Source: Acidobacteriota bacterium
Lineage (GTDB): Bacteria > Acidobacteriota > Terriglobia > Bryobacterales > UBA6623
DNA: 64,000 nt
Reading direction: 5' to 3'
NCBI GenBank assembly: GCA_016125275.1
Contig: WGMB01000007.1
Coordinates: forward strand, 248,001-312,000
Shown piece by piece: positions 42,187 to 51,642 of the stretch. The stretch's first letter is position 1; every line of letters begins with the position of its first letter. The position numbers and the translations under genes were made by a program. The notes under the pieces are model-generated. The model was not told the origin of the DNA, ran no database searches, and saw nothing but the letters and a program-made list of their open reading frames with translations.

Positions 42187-45100
42187 ATGAGTAAGAAAAG
42201 ACTGCAACTTTGCAAGTTGATCGGCTTGGCCCTGTTGCTGGCCGCCGCCGTCTTCGGACAGTTGGGCGTCGGCACGATTACCGGCCGACTCACCGACTCC
42301 ACGGGCGCCGTAATTCCCGGCGCAACCGTGACCATTACCAACACATCGACCAACTTTACGCAGCCGTCGGTGTCGAATGAGTCCGGACTTTTCCGCGTCC
42401 CCGGCCTGCAGCCTGGGCCCTATCGAGTGACGATCGAGGCGGAAGGCTTCAAGACCTACATTCGCGAGAATCTCGAGCTGCGCACCGGCGCGACGCTCCC
42501 CGTGGACGCCGTGCTCGAGATCGGCGCCGTCACCGAGCAGATCGAAGTGACGGCCGACACGCCCCTGCTCGAGACCGAGACGTCGGCGGCCGGCGCCGTG
42601 CTCGAGGGCGAGACGATGTACAAGCTGCCCAACTACCAGCGCTACGCCGCCTCCACCTTCAACTTCGTGCCCGGCCTCACCACCGGCGGCTACGCCTACG
42701 GCGGCGGCCTCGGCAGCTACCGCGTCGCGGGCCAGCGCAACACCGCCACGGCCGCCTTCGACGACGGCGTGCCGACCAACGACGCCCTCGCCGGCACCGA
42801 GTACATCAAACCCGTGCTCAATTCCGTGGAGGAGATCAAGGTCATCACGACCAACGTGCCCGCCGAATACGGCCACACCGGCGCCGGCGTGATGGACGTC
42901 GTCAAGAAGTCCGGCACGAACCAGTTCCACGGGCTCGCCTCGCTCTACGGACGCTCCCGCAGCATGCAGCACCGGCTGTTCTTCGACCGGCAGCGCACGT
43001 CGCAGCCGCAGGACGGCCTACCCAACGGCACCCAGTCGATCTTCTTCCTCCCCGACTTCTCCTTGGGCGGGCCGTTCATCAAGAACAAGACCTTCTTCTT
43101 CACCGGCTTGCAGCACCTGATCGAGAAGAAGACCGCGCAAGCCTTCGCGACCGTTCCCACCGACGGGATGCTCAACGGCGACTTCTCGTTCGGCGGCGTC
43201 GGCAACCCGATCTACGACCCCACCACGACCCGCCGGTTGGCCGACGGGACCTGGACGCGCGATCCGCTCCCCAACAACGTCGTGCCCCGCAGCCAGTTCG
43301 ACCCCGTGGCGCAGGCTCTGCTCGGCATCGACCCCTGGCGGCGGCCGAACCTGACCGGCGCGATCACCTCCAACGGGCCTAGCGACAACCTGCAGTACAA
43401 CGAGAACTCGCGGGTCTTCTTCTACGACTTCAACGCCCGCGTCGACCACCAGTTCACGCCGAACCTGCGCATGTTCTGGGCCTTCACGTCGAACTACAAC
43501 CAGGGCCTCCAGCGCTTTCCGCGCGGCCTCGACGTGATGACGTTCGACGCCGTCGACGGCTTTACGCAGCCCTCGATGAACTCCAACTGGAGCCTCGGCT
43601 TCAACTACGTGCTCAACCCGACGATGATCTTCGACACCCGGTTCGGATACAACCGCCGCGACCTGCACCGTGACGTCCCCGGGTACCAGGAAGGCATCGC
43701 GCAGCAGCTCGGGATCCCGAACGTGTCCGACGAGCTACCGCCCGCCTTCGGCGCCAACAGCGACGGGGCCGGCTCAGCCAACACCCTGTACGGCATCTAC
43801 CCCACGGGGCCCCGCAACGAGGTCTCGGAGACGTTGTCCTGGCGCGCCGACGTGACGAAGGTCTACGCCAGCCACTCCTTCAAGTTCGGCTATGAGCTCA
43901 TCAAGCTGCGCGCCAACTACAAGCAGGTCGATACGCCGTCGGGCCGCTTCTACTTCGACGGCATGACCTCGGCCTTGCAGGCCGGCGGCCAGTCCGTGCC
44001 CAACACGGGCAACTCCTTCGCCGGCTTCCTGATGGGCTACTACCGCGAGGCGGAGTTCACAAACAATCTGGCGTCTTGGCTGCCGCGGGGCAACTTCAAC
44101 AGCTTCTACGTGCAGGACGACTGGAAGGTCACGCCGAACATCACCATCAACATCGGCGTGCGCTACATGTCCGAGGGCCAGTACCGGACCAAGTACGGCC
44201 AGCACTCGAACTTCGATCCCACCGCCATCGACGCGCTCACGGGCAAGCAGGGAGCGATCGTCCACACCGGCGACCCGCTGGCGTCCCGCGACAAGAACAA
44301 CTTCCAGCCGCGCTTCGGCTTGGCCTGGAAGCTCAACGAAAAGCTGGTCTTCCGCGGAGGCTTGGGCGTCAACACCATCGACATCAAGTTCCCCTCCACC
44401 CGCGGCAACTTCGCCGAATATGTGGGGACGGCCAGCCAGATCCGCGCCGCCGGCGACCCGCGTCCGTTCGCCCGCATCAGCCAGACGCCCGCCCCACCGG
44501 CGTTCAACATCCTGCCCGACGGTACCTCGCCCATCCAGGTCACCGGCAACAACTTCAGCGGCCGCACGGTCGACTGGTGGGACCAGAACCTCAAGAACGC
44601 CTACGCCCTCAACTTCAGCGCCGGGCTGCAGTACTCGCTCAAGAGGAACTATCTGGTGGAGTTGACCTATCAGGGCTCCTCCGGCATCGGGCTCATCGAG
44701 CGTTGGAACATCAACTCGTTCCCGATCACCTTCGGGGCCGACGATCCGGCTCTGCGGCAAGCGGCCTTCAACCGCCCTCAGGACTTCCGGCCGTTCAATC
44801 AGTTCGGGGACATCTTCCTGCGCTCGAACTTTGGGCACTCGACCTTCCACTCCGGGACGGTCAAGCTCGAGAAGCGGCTGTCGGGAGGCGTCAGCTTCAT
44901 CACCTTCTACACGCTGTCACGCTCGATCGATTCCCAGAGCAACAACAACGATGGCACCGGCGTAGCTCCGCTGACTAACCGGCGGCTGGAGAAGGCCCTG
45001 TCGGACTTCCACCGCAAACACCGCTGGATGGGTGTAGCGACCTATGAGCTGCCCTTCGGTCCGGGCAAGCGCTGGCTGTCGAGCACGGGCGCGATGCGCC

Positions 45101-45627
45101 ACCTGTTCGGCGGTTGGGAGCTCTCGGCGATCCAGACCCTCGAGAGCGGCAATCCGCTGGACTTCTCGTTCGCCAACAGCCCGAACAACTACTACCCGAC
45201 CTTCGCAGGCATCCGCCGTCCGGATGCTGCGTCGTCGGACATCCAGATGATCGATACTTGGCGCTCGGACGTCTACAACAGCCCGGATCGGTTCAGCCTG
45301 GCCGGCATCGCCCCGATTCTCAACATCAACGACTTCGCTTACCCGGCCGCCTTCACGCCGGGAACGCTGGGCCGGAATGCGGTGATCGGGCCGAACTTGG
45401 TGTGGACGCAGGTCTCAGCGGCGAAGAACTTCAAGTTCGGCGAACGCTTCGACTTCCAGGTGCGCTGGGACATGCAGAACGCGTTCAAGCACTACAACTT
45501 CAACCCGCCGACCACGAATGTGGACTTCAAGAATCCCAACACGTTCGGTAAGGTTCGGTCGGACCCGCGGACGGCGTCCATCGGCGGTCAGCCGCTGATG
45601 AACATCACGCTGGCTTTGCGGTTCTAG
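42187..45627 (+). CDS. Oar-like TonB-dependent outer membrane receptor
   Basis: A 1146-residue protein with a signal peptide ending near VFGQ, then a carboxypeptidase-regulatory-like domain (GTITGRLTDSTGAVIPGATV.., GLFRVPGLQPGPYRVTIEAEGF), a plug region (VTEQIEVTADTPLLETE.., AEYGHTGAGVMDVVKKSGTNQFHG) and a long beta barrel that ends in an aromatic residue (NITLALRF), as expected for outer membrane insertion. Oar-like receptors are abundant in Acidobacteria and are thought to import glycans or metal complexes, or act in adhesion; the substrate is unknown. A GntR regulator precedes it and a paralogue converges on it. Confidence 0.93.
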   Translation: MSKKRLQLCKLIGLALLLAAAVFGQLGVGTITGRLTDSTGAVIPGATVTITNTSTNFTQPSVSNESGLFRVPGLQPGPYRVTIEAEGFKTYIRENLELRTGATLPVDAVLEIGAVTEQIEVTADTPLLETETSAAGAVLEGETMYKLPNYQRYAASTFNFVPGLTTGGYAYGGGLGSYRVAGQRNTATAAFDDGVPTNDALAGTEYIKPVLNSVEEIKVITTNVPAEYGHTGAGVMDVVKKSGTNQFHGLASLYGRSRSMQHRLFFDRQRTSQPQDGLPNGTQSIFFLPDFSLGGPFIKNKTFFFTGLQHLIEKKTAQAFATVPTDGMLNGDFSFGGVGNPIYDPTTTRRLADGTWTRDPLPNNVVPRSQFDPVAQALLGIDPWRRPNLTGAITSNGPSDNLQYNENSRVFFYDFNARVDHQFTPNLRMFWAFTSNYNQGLQRFPRGLDVMTFDAVDGFTQPSMNSNWSLGFNYVLNPTMIFDTRFGYNRRDLHRDVPGYQEGIAQQLGIPNVSDELPPAFGANSDGAGSANTLYGIYPTGPRNEVSETLSWRADVTKVYASHSFKFGYELIKLRANYKQVDTPSGRFYFDGMTSALQAGGQSVPNTGNSFAGFLMGYYREAEFTNNLASWLPRGNFNSFYVQDDWKVTPNITINIGVRYMSEGQYRTKYGQHSNFDPTAIDALTGKQGAIVHTGDPLASRDKNNFQPRFGLAWKLNEKLVFRGGLGVNTIDIKFPSTRGNFAEYVGTASQIRAAGDPRPFARISQTPAPPAFNILPDGTSPIQVTGNNFSGRTVDWWDQNLKNAYALNFSAGLQYSLKRNYLVELTYQGSSGIGLIERWNINSFPITFGADDPALRQAAFNRPQDFRPFNQFGDIFLRSNFGHSTFHSGTVKLEKRLSGGVSFITFYTLSRSIDSQSNNNDGTGVAPLTNRRLEKALSDFHRKHRWMGVATYELPFGPGKRWLSSTGAMRHLFGGWELSAIQTLESGNPLDFSFANSPNNYYPTFAGIRRPDAASSDIQMIDTWRSDVYNSPDRFSLAGIAPILNINDFAYPAAFTPGTLGRNAVIGPNLVWTQVSAAKNFKFGERFDFQVRWDMQNAFKHYNFNPPTTNVDFKNPNTFGKVRSDPRTASIGGQPLMNITLALRF

Positions 45628-45664
45628 GCGGGGAACGAAGCAGGCAGGAAGGGTGGAAGGATGT

Positions 45665-45693
45665 CGGGGCGGAGCCATTGCGGCTCCGCCCCG
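45665..45693. terminator. Shared terminator of two convergent TonB receptors
   Basis: CGGGGCGGAGCC (45665-45676) and GGCTCCGCCCCG (45682-45693) form a perfect 12-base-pair stem with loop ATTGC. The flanking runs of T are poor, so it may act partly by blocking convergent transcription. Confidence 0.7.
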
Positions 45694-45709
45694 AGCTCTT
45701 TGCGGTTCG

Positions 45710-48700
45710 TTAGAAGCGGTACTTGAGCGCGAACTGAATCACGCGCGCTTCGTTGGGAACGCCGGCCGCGCCTTGCGCCGCGGTGGTGATCACGCCGAAC
45801 GACTGCGGCGCGGTGATCGACAGACCGGGAGCGCCGAGGTTGACCACGTTGAGCGCATTGAAGAACTCAGCGCGGAACTGCAGCGTGTGACCCTCGACGA
45901 TCTGGATGTCCTTGATCGCCGACAGATCGACGTTATCCATGCCCGGCAGGTAGATCGGCATGCGCGAGGCGTTGCCGAACTGGCCCAGCGGGGTGACGAA
46001 GAAGGCGTTGGTGTTGAACCACTGCTCCCGCGAACGGCTGTCGTGACCGGGGAAGCCGACCTGGCCGGGAACCACGCTGACGCGCGAGCTCACGCCCGTG
46101 CCGGTAGTGTCGCCCACGCCGCTGAGCGACGAAGCGAAACCGGTGGACATCGTGATGATCGCGCCGACCTGCCATCCGCCCAGCACGCGACGAGCAACGG
46201 GGTTGCTGATCGGTCCGGTCGGAATGTTGTAGAGCGTGGCCAGCGAGAAGCGGTGCCGGATGTCGAACGCCGAGGGAGCGAACTCCGCATCCAGGTTGTA
46301 GATGTTCTGGATGCCGCCGAGGAACGAGCCGCCGCCGACGGTCGAGATGTCAGAGTTGCTGAGCGTCTTGCCGTAGGTGTAGGAGGCCAGCACGGACAGG
46401 CCCTGGGCGAGACGACGCTCGGCCTTGACCTGCAGCGAGTGGTAGTTCGAACGGCCGATCGACTTGGCCGTGTTGATGCCCGCGAAGCCCGCCAGCGGAC
46501 GCCGCGAAGCCACCGACGGAGCGCCCGCGCCCGGGGTGATCGTGGTGACCGGCCGGTTCGCGTCGAACGCCGTGGTCAGGTTGTTGGCCTTCGAGCCGAC
46601 ATAGGCGACGTCGAGGATGACCTGCGCCGGCAGCTTCTTCTGCATCGTGAAGTTCCACTGCTGGTTGTAGGTGTCACGCAGATGCGGATCGACCGCGAAG
46701 GCGCCGAAACGGCCCTGCGCCTGACCCTGGCCGGTGAAGGCCGTCTCCACCTGCAGCGGGTTGTCGAACGTGCCGGTGAACTGGTAGGTGTTCACGATCG
46801 GCGCGTTGAGGGTCAACGAGGTCCAGGAGTTGGTGATCTCTGGCGTGTAGTAGATGCCGTAGCCGCCACGAACCACGAAGTCCTTCACGAAGCCCGGCTG
46901 CCAGGCAAAGCCGATGCGCGGGCCGAAGTTGTTCCGGTCTGGGTTGACCATGTCCTTCGACGGGGCGCCGGAGAGGTTGTCGGTGTAGCCGGGAACGTCG
47001 CGCAGCCACTGCTGCGAGGCGACGAAGCCGGGCGTCGAGCCGCCCAAGTCGAAGTTCGCCGTCGGTCCGTCCTGGTGCGGAATCGAGAAGTACTCGTAAC
47101 GCATGCCGATGTTGACCGTGAAGTTCGACTTCACCTTCCAATCGTCCTGGATGTAGTAGCCCTGCCACCAGTTGCTCATGCGCGTGGCGAAGGGCTCGAC
47201 GCTGATCTGGGCCGAGGTGGCCAGACCCAGCAGGAACGACGCGAACTGGTTCTCGCGCAACGCCGAAGCGCCGGCCGAGGTCGTGCGACCGTCGAAGGTG
47301 AACGAGCCGCGGGGATCCACCGACTCGTCGAACGTCCAGTAGCGGCGAGCGATCATCCCGCCGGCCTTGACGAAGTGGTTGCCGAAGCGCAACGACACGT
47401 TGTCAGAGAACTGGTAGATGTCGTTCGAACGATCGCGCGGGCCGATGCCGCGAACGCTCGGCAGCGAGTAGCCGGTCGAGAACGTCGGCGGTCCGTAGTT
47501 GCGCGGGTCCGTCGAGACGCCGGGGATGCCGATCAGGTTGGCGATGTCGAGCGACGAGTTGTCGGTGGTGCCGAAGAATTCATGCTCGAAGAAGCGGTGG
47601 AAACCGAACCGCGCCTCGTTGACGATCGACGGCGAGAACACCTGCGTGTCGGCGATCGAGAAGTTCCGGCCCTTGGCCTGGTTGCCGCGGCGCTGGTCCC
47701 ACTCGGTCAGCAAGCCGACCGTGTCGTCAGCCTGCTTGTTGAACATGAAGCTGCCGTAGAGGTTGTTCGTGTCGGACAGGCGGTAGTCGCCGCGCCCGAT
47801 GAACTGGTCCTGATTGATCGGCGCCGAGCCCGAGGGGGCGCGGAAGTTGAAGGCCGACGCGTCCGCGTTGGGCGCGGGCGTGAACTGGTTCAGGAACGTG
47901 CTGGCGTAGCTCTTGATGCGGTTCGCCGGGATGATGTTGTTGGCAAACTGCTGGCCGGTGGTCGGGTCGATGATCGGAACGCCCGAGCCGGAGAAGTCGC
48001 CGGTACGGTAGGCCGTGGGCGGCACGAAGGCGGTGCGCACGGACTGGCCGGCGACCTGACGGCCTGCTTCCCAGTTGAAGAAGAAGAAGGCCTTGTCCTT
48101 GATGACCGGACCGCCGACGTTGGCGCCGTACTGGTTGCGGTTCAGCTTCGGGGGCTTGGCGTCCGGCGAGTAGGGCGTGAAGGGCGGAACGGCCGAGAAC
48201 GCGTCGTTGCGGTTGAACCACCACGCGCCGCCGTGCAGGTTGTTGGAGCCGGACTTGGTGGTCAGGTTGACCTGGCCGCCCGGAGCGCCGCCGACTTCGG
48301 CCGAGTAGGTGCTGGCCTGCACCTTGAACTGGTCAATGGCGTCGATCGAGGGCGAGAAGCTGAAGCTGTAGCTGTCCAGATCCATCGCCTCGATGCCGTC
48401 GAAGTAGAAGCGGTTCTGCGTGTCGCGGGCGCCGTTGGCGGACATGCCCACCGACTGGCCCAGCGAGCCGCGCTGGCGGCGAACGGTGATCGAGCCCGGC
48501 GTGCCGGGGTTGACGCCCGGCGTGAGCTGCGCCAACTGCACGAAGGACCGGCCGTTGAGCGGCAGCTCGACAACCTTCTGGCTGTCGATGACCGTACCCA
48601 CGGTGGAATCCTCCGTCTGCAGCGACACCGCGTCGGCCGAGACGTTGACCGTTTCGCTGACCTCGCCGATCGTCAACGAGACGTTGACGCGGGCGACCTG

Positions 48701-49018
48701 GTCGACGGCCAGATTGAAGCTCTCGACGGCCGTCGTCTGGAACCCGGCCGACTCCACAGTCAGCTCATACGTTCCGATCGGCAAAAAGGAGAACTCGTAG
48801 CTGCCGGTCTCGTTGGTCGAGGCCGTGCGGGTGAGATTGGTCGCGGTGTTCCGGACCGTAACGGTGGCCCCAGGGACGGCGGCGCCACTCGGATCGGAAA
48901 CGGCGCCCACGACTTTCGCCGTGATCGCCGCTTGGCCCAACAGTGTGTCGGGCAAGGAAAGCGAGAACAATAGGGCCAGGGACAGCCCTAAAGCTACCTT
49001 ACACCTATCGAAAGACAT
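45710..49018 (-). CDS. Oar-like TonB-dependent outer membrane receptor, second copy
   Basis: A 1102-residue protein: signal peptide (VALGLSLALLFSLSLPDTLLGQ), carboxypeptidase-regulatory-like domain (VVGAVSDPSGAAVPGATVTV.., GSYEFSFLPIGTYELTVESAGF), a plug (VTIGEVSETVNVSADAVSLQ-type region, QSVGMSANGARDTQNRFYFDGIEAMD) and a beta barrel ending FALKYRF. ATG 49018 is preceded by AGGAGG at the right distance; a longer frame upstream has no signal peptide. It differs from the first copy in sequence throughout, so it is an old paralogue rather than a recent duplication. Confidence 0.93.
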   Translation of the reverse strand: MSFDRCKVALGLSLALLFSLSLPDTLLGQAAITAKVVGAVSDPSGAAVPGATVTVRNTATNLTRTASTNETGSYEFSFLPIGTYELTVESAGFQTTAVESFNLAVDQVARVNVSLTIGEVSETVNVSADAVSLQTEDSTVGTVIDSQKVVELPLNGRSFVQLAQLTPGVNPGTPGSITVRRQRGSLGQSVGMSANGARDTQNRFYFDGIEAMDLDSYSFSFSPSIDAIDQFKVQASTYSAEVGGAPGGQVNLTTKSGSNNLHGGAWWFNRNDAFSAVPPFTPYSPDAKPPKLNRNQYGANVGGPVIKDKAFFFFNWEAGRQVAGQSVRTAFVPPTAYRTGDFSGSGVPIIDPTTGQQFANNIIPANRIKSYASTFLNQFTPAPNADASAFNFRAPSGSAPINQDQFIGRGDYRLSDTNNLYGSFMFNKQADDTVGLLTEWDQRRGNQAKGRNFSIADTQVFSPSIVNEARFGFHRFFEHEFFGTTDNSSLDIANLIGIPGVSTDPRNYGPPTFSTGYSLPSVRGIGPRDRSNDIYQFSDNVSLRFGNHFVKAGGMIARRYWTFDESVDPRGSFTFDGRTTSAGASALRENQFASFLLGLATSAQISVEPFATRMSNWWQGYYIQDDWKVKSNFTVNIGMRYEYFSIPHQDGPTANFDLGGSTPGFVASQQWLRDVPGYTDNLSGAPSKDMVNPDRNNFGPRIGFAWQPGFVKDFVVRGGYGIYYTPEITNSWTSLTLNAPIVNTYQFTGTFDNPLQVETAFTGQGQAQGRFGAFAVDPHLRDTYNQQWNFTMQKKLPAQVILDVAYVGSKANNLTTAFDANRPVTTITPGAGAPSVASRRPLAGFAGINTAKSIGRSNYHSLQVKAERRLAQGLSVLASYTYGKTLSNSDISTVGGGSFLGGIQNIYNLDAEFAPSAFDIRHRFSLATLYNIPTGPISNPVARRVLGGWQVGAIITMSTGFASSLSGVGDTTGTGVSSRVSVVPGQVGFPGHDSRSREQWFNTNAFFVTPLGQFGNASRMPIYLPGMDNVDLSAIKDIQIVEGHTLQFRAEFFNALNVVNLGAPGLSITAPQSFGVITTAAQGAAGVPNEARVIQFALKYRF

Positions 49019-49186
49019 CGATAGACCTCCTGAAACTGGGAATGTAGTGGTCAGGGGACGGTGAGGACTTGCGCAGCGTCGCGCAGGCCCCCGTTCGGCC
49101 AAGCCTGTGAAGCAACTCTCCACCCCCCACCTGAGGACGGCCTGACTGCGACACTCGACTCGGAGAGTCCGTGCCTCATGACACAA

Positions 49187-49208
49187 CCGGTGCGAAAATT
49201 CGCACCGG
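49187..49208. promoter_or_regulatory. 22-base perfect palindrome, candidate operator
   Basis: CCGGTGCGAA (49187-49196) and TTCGCACCGG (49199-49208) are perfect inverted repeats around AA. On the minus strand the palindrome begins about 11 bases after the candidate -10, so it covers the expected start of transcription of the TonB receptor. It could also form a hairpin in the mRNA. Confidence 0.5.
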
Positions 49209-49284
49209 CCTCAGCGATAACGATAGCACTGATTGGCCCGCAACGAAAGCGATACACTCCCCGGGTTGTGGTGTTTAGTCCGCA

Positions 49285-49301
49285 AACGTTGCGAAAACGT
49301 T
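49285..49301. promoter_or_regulatory. Two AACGTT operator-like cores, 11 bp apart
   Basis: AACGTT occurs at 49285-49290 and 49296-49301, both flanked by GC-rich half-sites (GCA..GCG and GAA..GCA). The 13-mer CGCAA-ACG-TTGCG at 49281-49293 is palindromic. Cores of this kind resemble LacI/PurR-family operators, and the spacing is one helical turn. Confidence 0.4.
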
Positions 49302-49356
49302 GCATCTTTCGCTGGCCGAAACCAACGTCAAGGCTGATGCCGCGTCTGTGAGGCGG

Positions 49357-50250
49357 TCAGGCTTGCCAGCCGTGAGCCGACGCTTGCGGAATCCGGTGGA
49401 TCAGGTCCGACAGCTCCGTGACGCTCTCGGCGCCGATCGTGAACACGTCCACACACTTCAGCGCCAGAGCATGCTGCAGCGCGTAGTCCACGCGGTGGCG
49501 CAGCGAACCCGCGCCCAGGATCTTCATGCCGATGACACCAATGCCGGCGGCCTTGATGTTCATCAGCTCTTCCACCACAGTAGCAGGATCGGCGTCCATG
49601 GCCGTCCCGATCGGGTTGATGCGGGCCAGATCCACGTCGATGTAGTTCGAGGTTGCCACTCGCCGCAGGGCCGGCAGAGAGTGGCAGGAGATGCCCCGGC
49701 TGCGCACCACGCCCTTCTGTTTGTATTCGTTGACGACGTCCATCGCCCCGGCGTAGTTTTCCACCCACTGCGGGTCGGTGACGGCGTGCAGCATCAGCAG
49801 GTCGAGGTAGTCGGTGTTGAGCTCTTTGCGGAAGCGCTCGATGTCGGCCCGCATGTCGGCGGCCGTGGTCGCCCGCGACTTGGTCATGATGGCGACCTTG
49901 TCGCGCGGCACGTATTCGAGCGCCTTGCGCAGGTGAGGATGCGAGCCGTATTGGTCGGCCGTGTCCCAGAAGGTCACGCCGTTGTCGAAGCCGTACTGGT
50001 AGAGCTCCGAGATGCCTTTGACGCCCAGCTTGCGGGTCTGGTTCGAGGAGCCCAGCACGCCCGACGTGCCCGTCCCCATCGCCAGCCGCGACAGCTCGAT
50101 CCCGTCCGGGCCGAGCTTCACGCGATCGAAGGCGAACTTCCGTTCCGGCGCCGCAAAGGCTTCCGTCGGGGCGGCGTAAACGCCGCAGGCCCCCACCGAG
50201 AGGGCCCCGCCGAGAGCCAGGGAGTGCTTCAGGAAGTCGCGTCTTTGCAT
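49357..50250 (-). CDS. Tat-exported aldo/keto reductase
   Basis: A 297-residue AKR-fold protein beginning MQRRDFLKHSLALGGALSVG, a Tat signal. Catalytic features: VTFWDTADQYGSHPHLRKAL (Asp and Tyr), VAIMTKSR (Lys), DLLMLHAVTDPQW (His), followed by VRSRGISCHSLPALR and VIGMKILGAG. The DxxxY-K-H tetrad is complete. Family members reduce carbonyls with NADPH; export would need a cofactor supply outside or acquired before export. Confidence 0.87.
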   Translation of the reverse strand: MQRRDFLKHSLALGGALSVGACGVYAAPTEAFAAPERKFAFDRVKLGPDGIELSRLAMGTGTSGVLGSSNQTRKLGVKGISELYQYGFDNGVTFWDTADQYGSHPHLRKALEYVPRDKVAIMTKSRATTAADMRADIERFRKELNTDYLDLLMLHAVTDPQWVENYAGAMDVVNEYKQKGVVRSRGISCHSLPALRRVATSNYIDVDLARINPIGTAMDADPATVVEELMNIKAAGIGVIGMKILGAGSLRHRVDYALQHALALKCVDVFTIGAESVTELSDLIHRIPQASAHGWQA

Positions 50251-50292
50251 GGAGTTGCTCCGGAAAATCTGCCGTCAGGGTAGCACAGGGGT

Positions 50293-51624
50293 TCAGCTCC
50301 GAGCGATGCGGTACAGCGCCGCGCCGGTCCTGAGAATGAGCCCTCCGTCCACGATCGCCGGCGTCGCCATACATAGCTCGCCCAGGCTGTTCTTACCCAG
50401 CAGCTTGTACTCGGCGCCGGCTTCGAAGACGTAGCAGTCGCCGTCTTCGCTCAAGGCGAACAGCTTGCCGTTGTAGGCCCAGGGCGAGGCCGTGAAGGCC
50501 GTCGCGCCGACCTCGATGCGCTGCTTGCCGTAGACCTCTCGGCCGGTGGCTGCCTCATGGCAAGTCAGAAAGCCCCGGTCGTACAGCGTGTAATAGTAGT
50601 CGCCGTAGACGATGGGCGAGGGATTGTAGGGCGCGCCTTGCGGCAGGCTCCAGACGATGGCCCCGTTGGAGGTTTCACCGGGCCCCAGGCTGATGTCGCC
50701 CGTGGCGCCGGGTCGAATCACATACACCGGCCGCGTCTCGTCGCCCACGTAGCCGGAGGCCACGTACAGCAGCCCTCGGCTCTCGAACGGCGTCGGAATG
50801 ACGATCGAGGAGTTCGGGCCCAGCTCCCACAGTAACTTTCCGTCGAGGTCGTAAGAGCGGGTCTTGTTGTAGCCGGGGACGACGATCTCCGTCCGCTCGG
50901 CGTTTTCCCACACATAGGGCGTGGCCCAGTTGGACTTTTCGTCCCGCTCCACGCGCCAGATCTCCCGGCCCGTGGCGGCCTCGAGCGCCAGCAGGTAGGA
51001 TTGCTCCTCGTTGTCGTTCACCAGGTACAGCCGCCCATCATGGACGATCGGCGACGCCGACGTGCCCCAGCCATAGCGGGTGGCGTACGGCGGCCAGGTC
51101 TTCGACCAGACGAGCTCGCCGTCGAAGTCGTAGCAGAACGTGCCCAGATGACCGAAGTGGGCGAAGAAGCGCTTGCCGTCGCTGGCGGGCGTCTCCGAGG
51201 CGAAGGAGTTCTTGAGGTGGCGCGAGGTCTTGGGAACGCCCCGATGCGCCAGCTTCTCCCAGCGCAGCTCGCCGCTGTCCAGATCGTAGGCGCGAGCCAG
51301 CCAGCGATGCATGGCGCCGGGCGGCTCGGGGCGGTTGCCGCCGCCGTACAGGCCCTTCTTCAGCGGTTCCTCAGGGACTTCCGAGATCGCCGCGGTCAAG
51401 AAGACCGTCCCGTCCCAAACGATCGGCGAGCCCCACCCCTTGCCGTCGAGCGGCGTGCGCCAGCGGACGTTCTCGGTGCGGCTCCACGATTCCGGCAGCC
51501 GCGGATCGTCTTCGGAAAGCCCGCGCGAGTCGGCTCCGCGGAACTGCGGCCAGTTCGAAGGCGAGGCCGCCCGCAGCGCGGGAGCGGCGGCGGCTGCCAG
51601 TAAAGCGCGGCGGCTCAGTCGCAT
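50293..51624 (-). CDS. Exported PQQ-like beta-propeller protein
   Basis: A 443-residue protein with a Tat-like leader (MRLSRRALLAAAAAPALRAA) followed by NWPQFRGADSRGLSEDDP, a frequent opening of PQQ-like repeat proteins in Planctomycetes and Acidobacteria. Repeated blade motifs such as YDLDSGELRWEK, LALEAATGREIWRV, YDLDGKLLWELG and CHEAATGREVYGKQ support a propeller of about eight blades. It lacks evidence for a PQQ cofactor site and is more likely a scaffold or binding protein. ATG 51624 is 7 bases after TAGAAT (complement 51632-51637), which decides it over ATG 51633. Confidence 0.83.
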   Translation of the reverse strand: MRLSRRALLAAAAAPALRAASPSNWPQFRGADSRGLSEDDPRLPESWSRTENVRWRTPLDGKGWGSPIVWDGTVFLTAAISEVPEEPLKKGLYGGGNRPEPPGAMHRWLARAYDLDSGELRWEKLAHRGVPKTSRHLKNSFASETPASDGKRFFAHFGHLGTFCYDFDGELVWSKTWPPYATRYGWGTSASPIVHDGRLYLVNDNEEQSYLLALEAATGREIWRVERDEKSNWATPYVWENAERTEIVVPGYNKTRSYDLDGKLLWELGPNSSIVIPTPFESRGLLYVASGYVGDETRPVYVIRPGATGDISLGPGETSNGAIVWSLPQGAPYNPSPIVYGDYYYTLYDRGFLTCHEAATGREVYGKQRIEVGATAFTASPWAYNGKLFALSEDGDCYVFEAGAEYKLLGKNSLGELCMATPAIVDGGLILRTGAALYRIARS

Positions 51625-51631
51625 ACAGCCC

Positions 51632-51637
51632 ATTCTA
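51632..51637 (-). promoter_or_regulatory. -10-like hexamer of the PQQ-like gene
   Basis: TAGAAT on the minus strand ends 7 bases before ATG 51624, in the short gap after the DUF481 gene. The PQQ-like gene therefore seems to have its own promoter. Confidence 0.45.
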
Positions 51638-51642
51638 GGGCG

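Larger units (their letters stand above)
49019..49356. other. 338-base regulatory region upstream of the second TonB receptor
   Basis: No gene is seen. The minus-strand leader is long, about 190 bases if TTCGTT (complement 49242-49247) and TATCGT (complement 49220-49225, 16-base spacing) are the promoter. Two symmetric elements, listed separately, lie near the predicted transcription start and about 60 bases upstream of it. Confidence 0.5.

Noticed and set aside
42960-45600. Recent duplication of the two TonB receptor genes
   Set aside because: The proteins share architecture but differ in sequence throughout, and no long direct or inverted DNA repeat was noticed between the two genes.
45653-48973. 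Open frame of 1106 codons on the plus strand
   Set aside because: It is fully antisense to the second TonB receptor, which has a signal peptide, ribosome binding site and known domains; the frame is a by-product of GC-rich codon use and its product is a low-complexity Arg/Val/Glu string.
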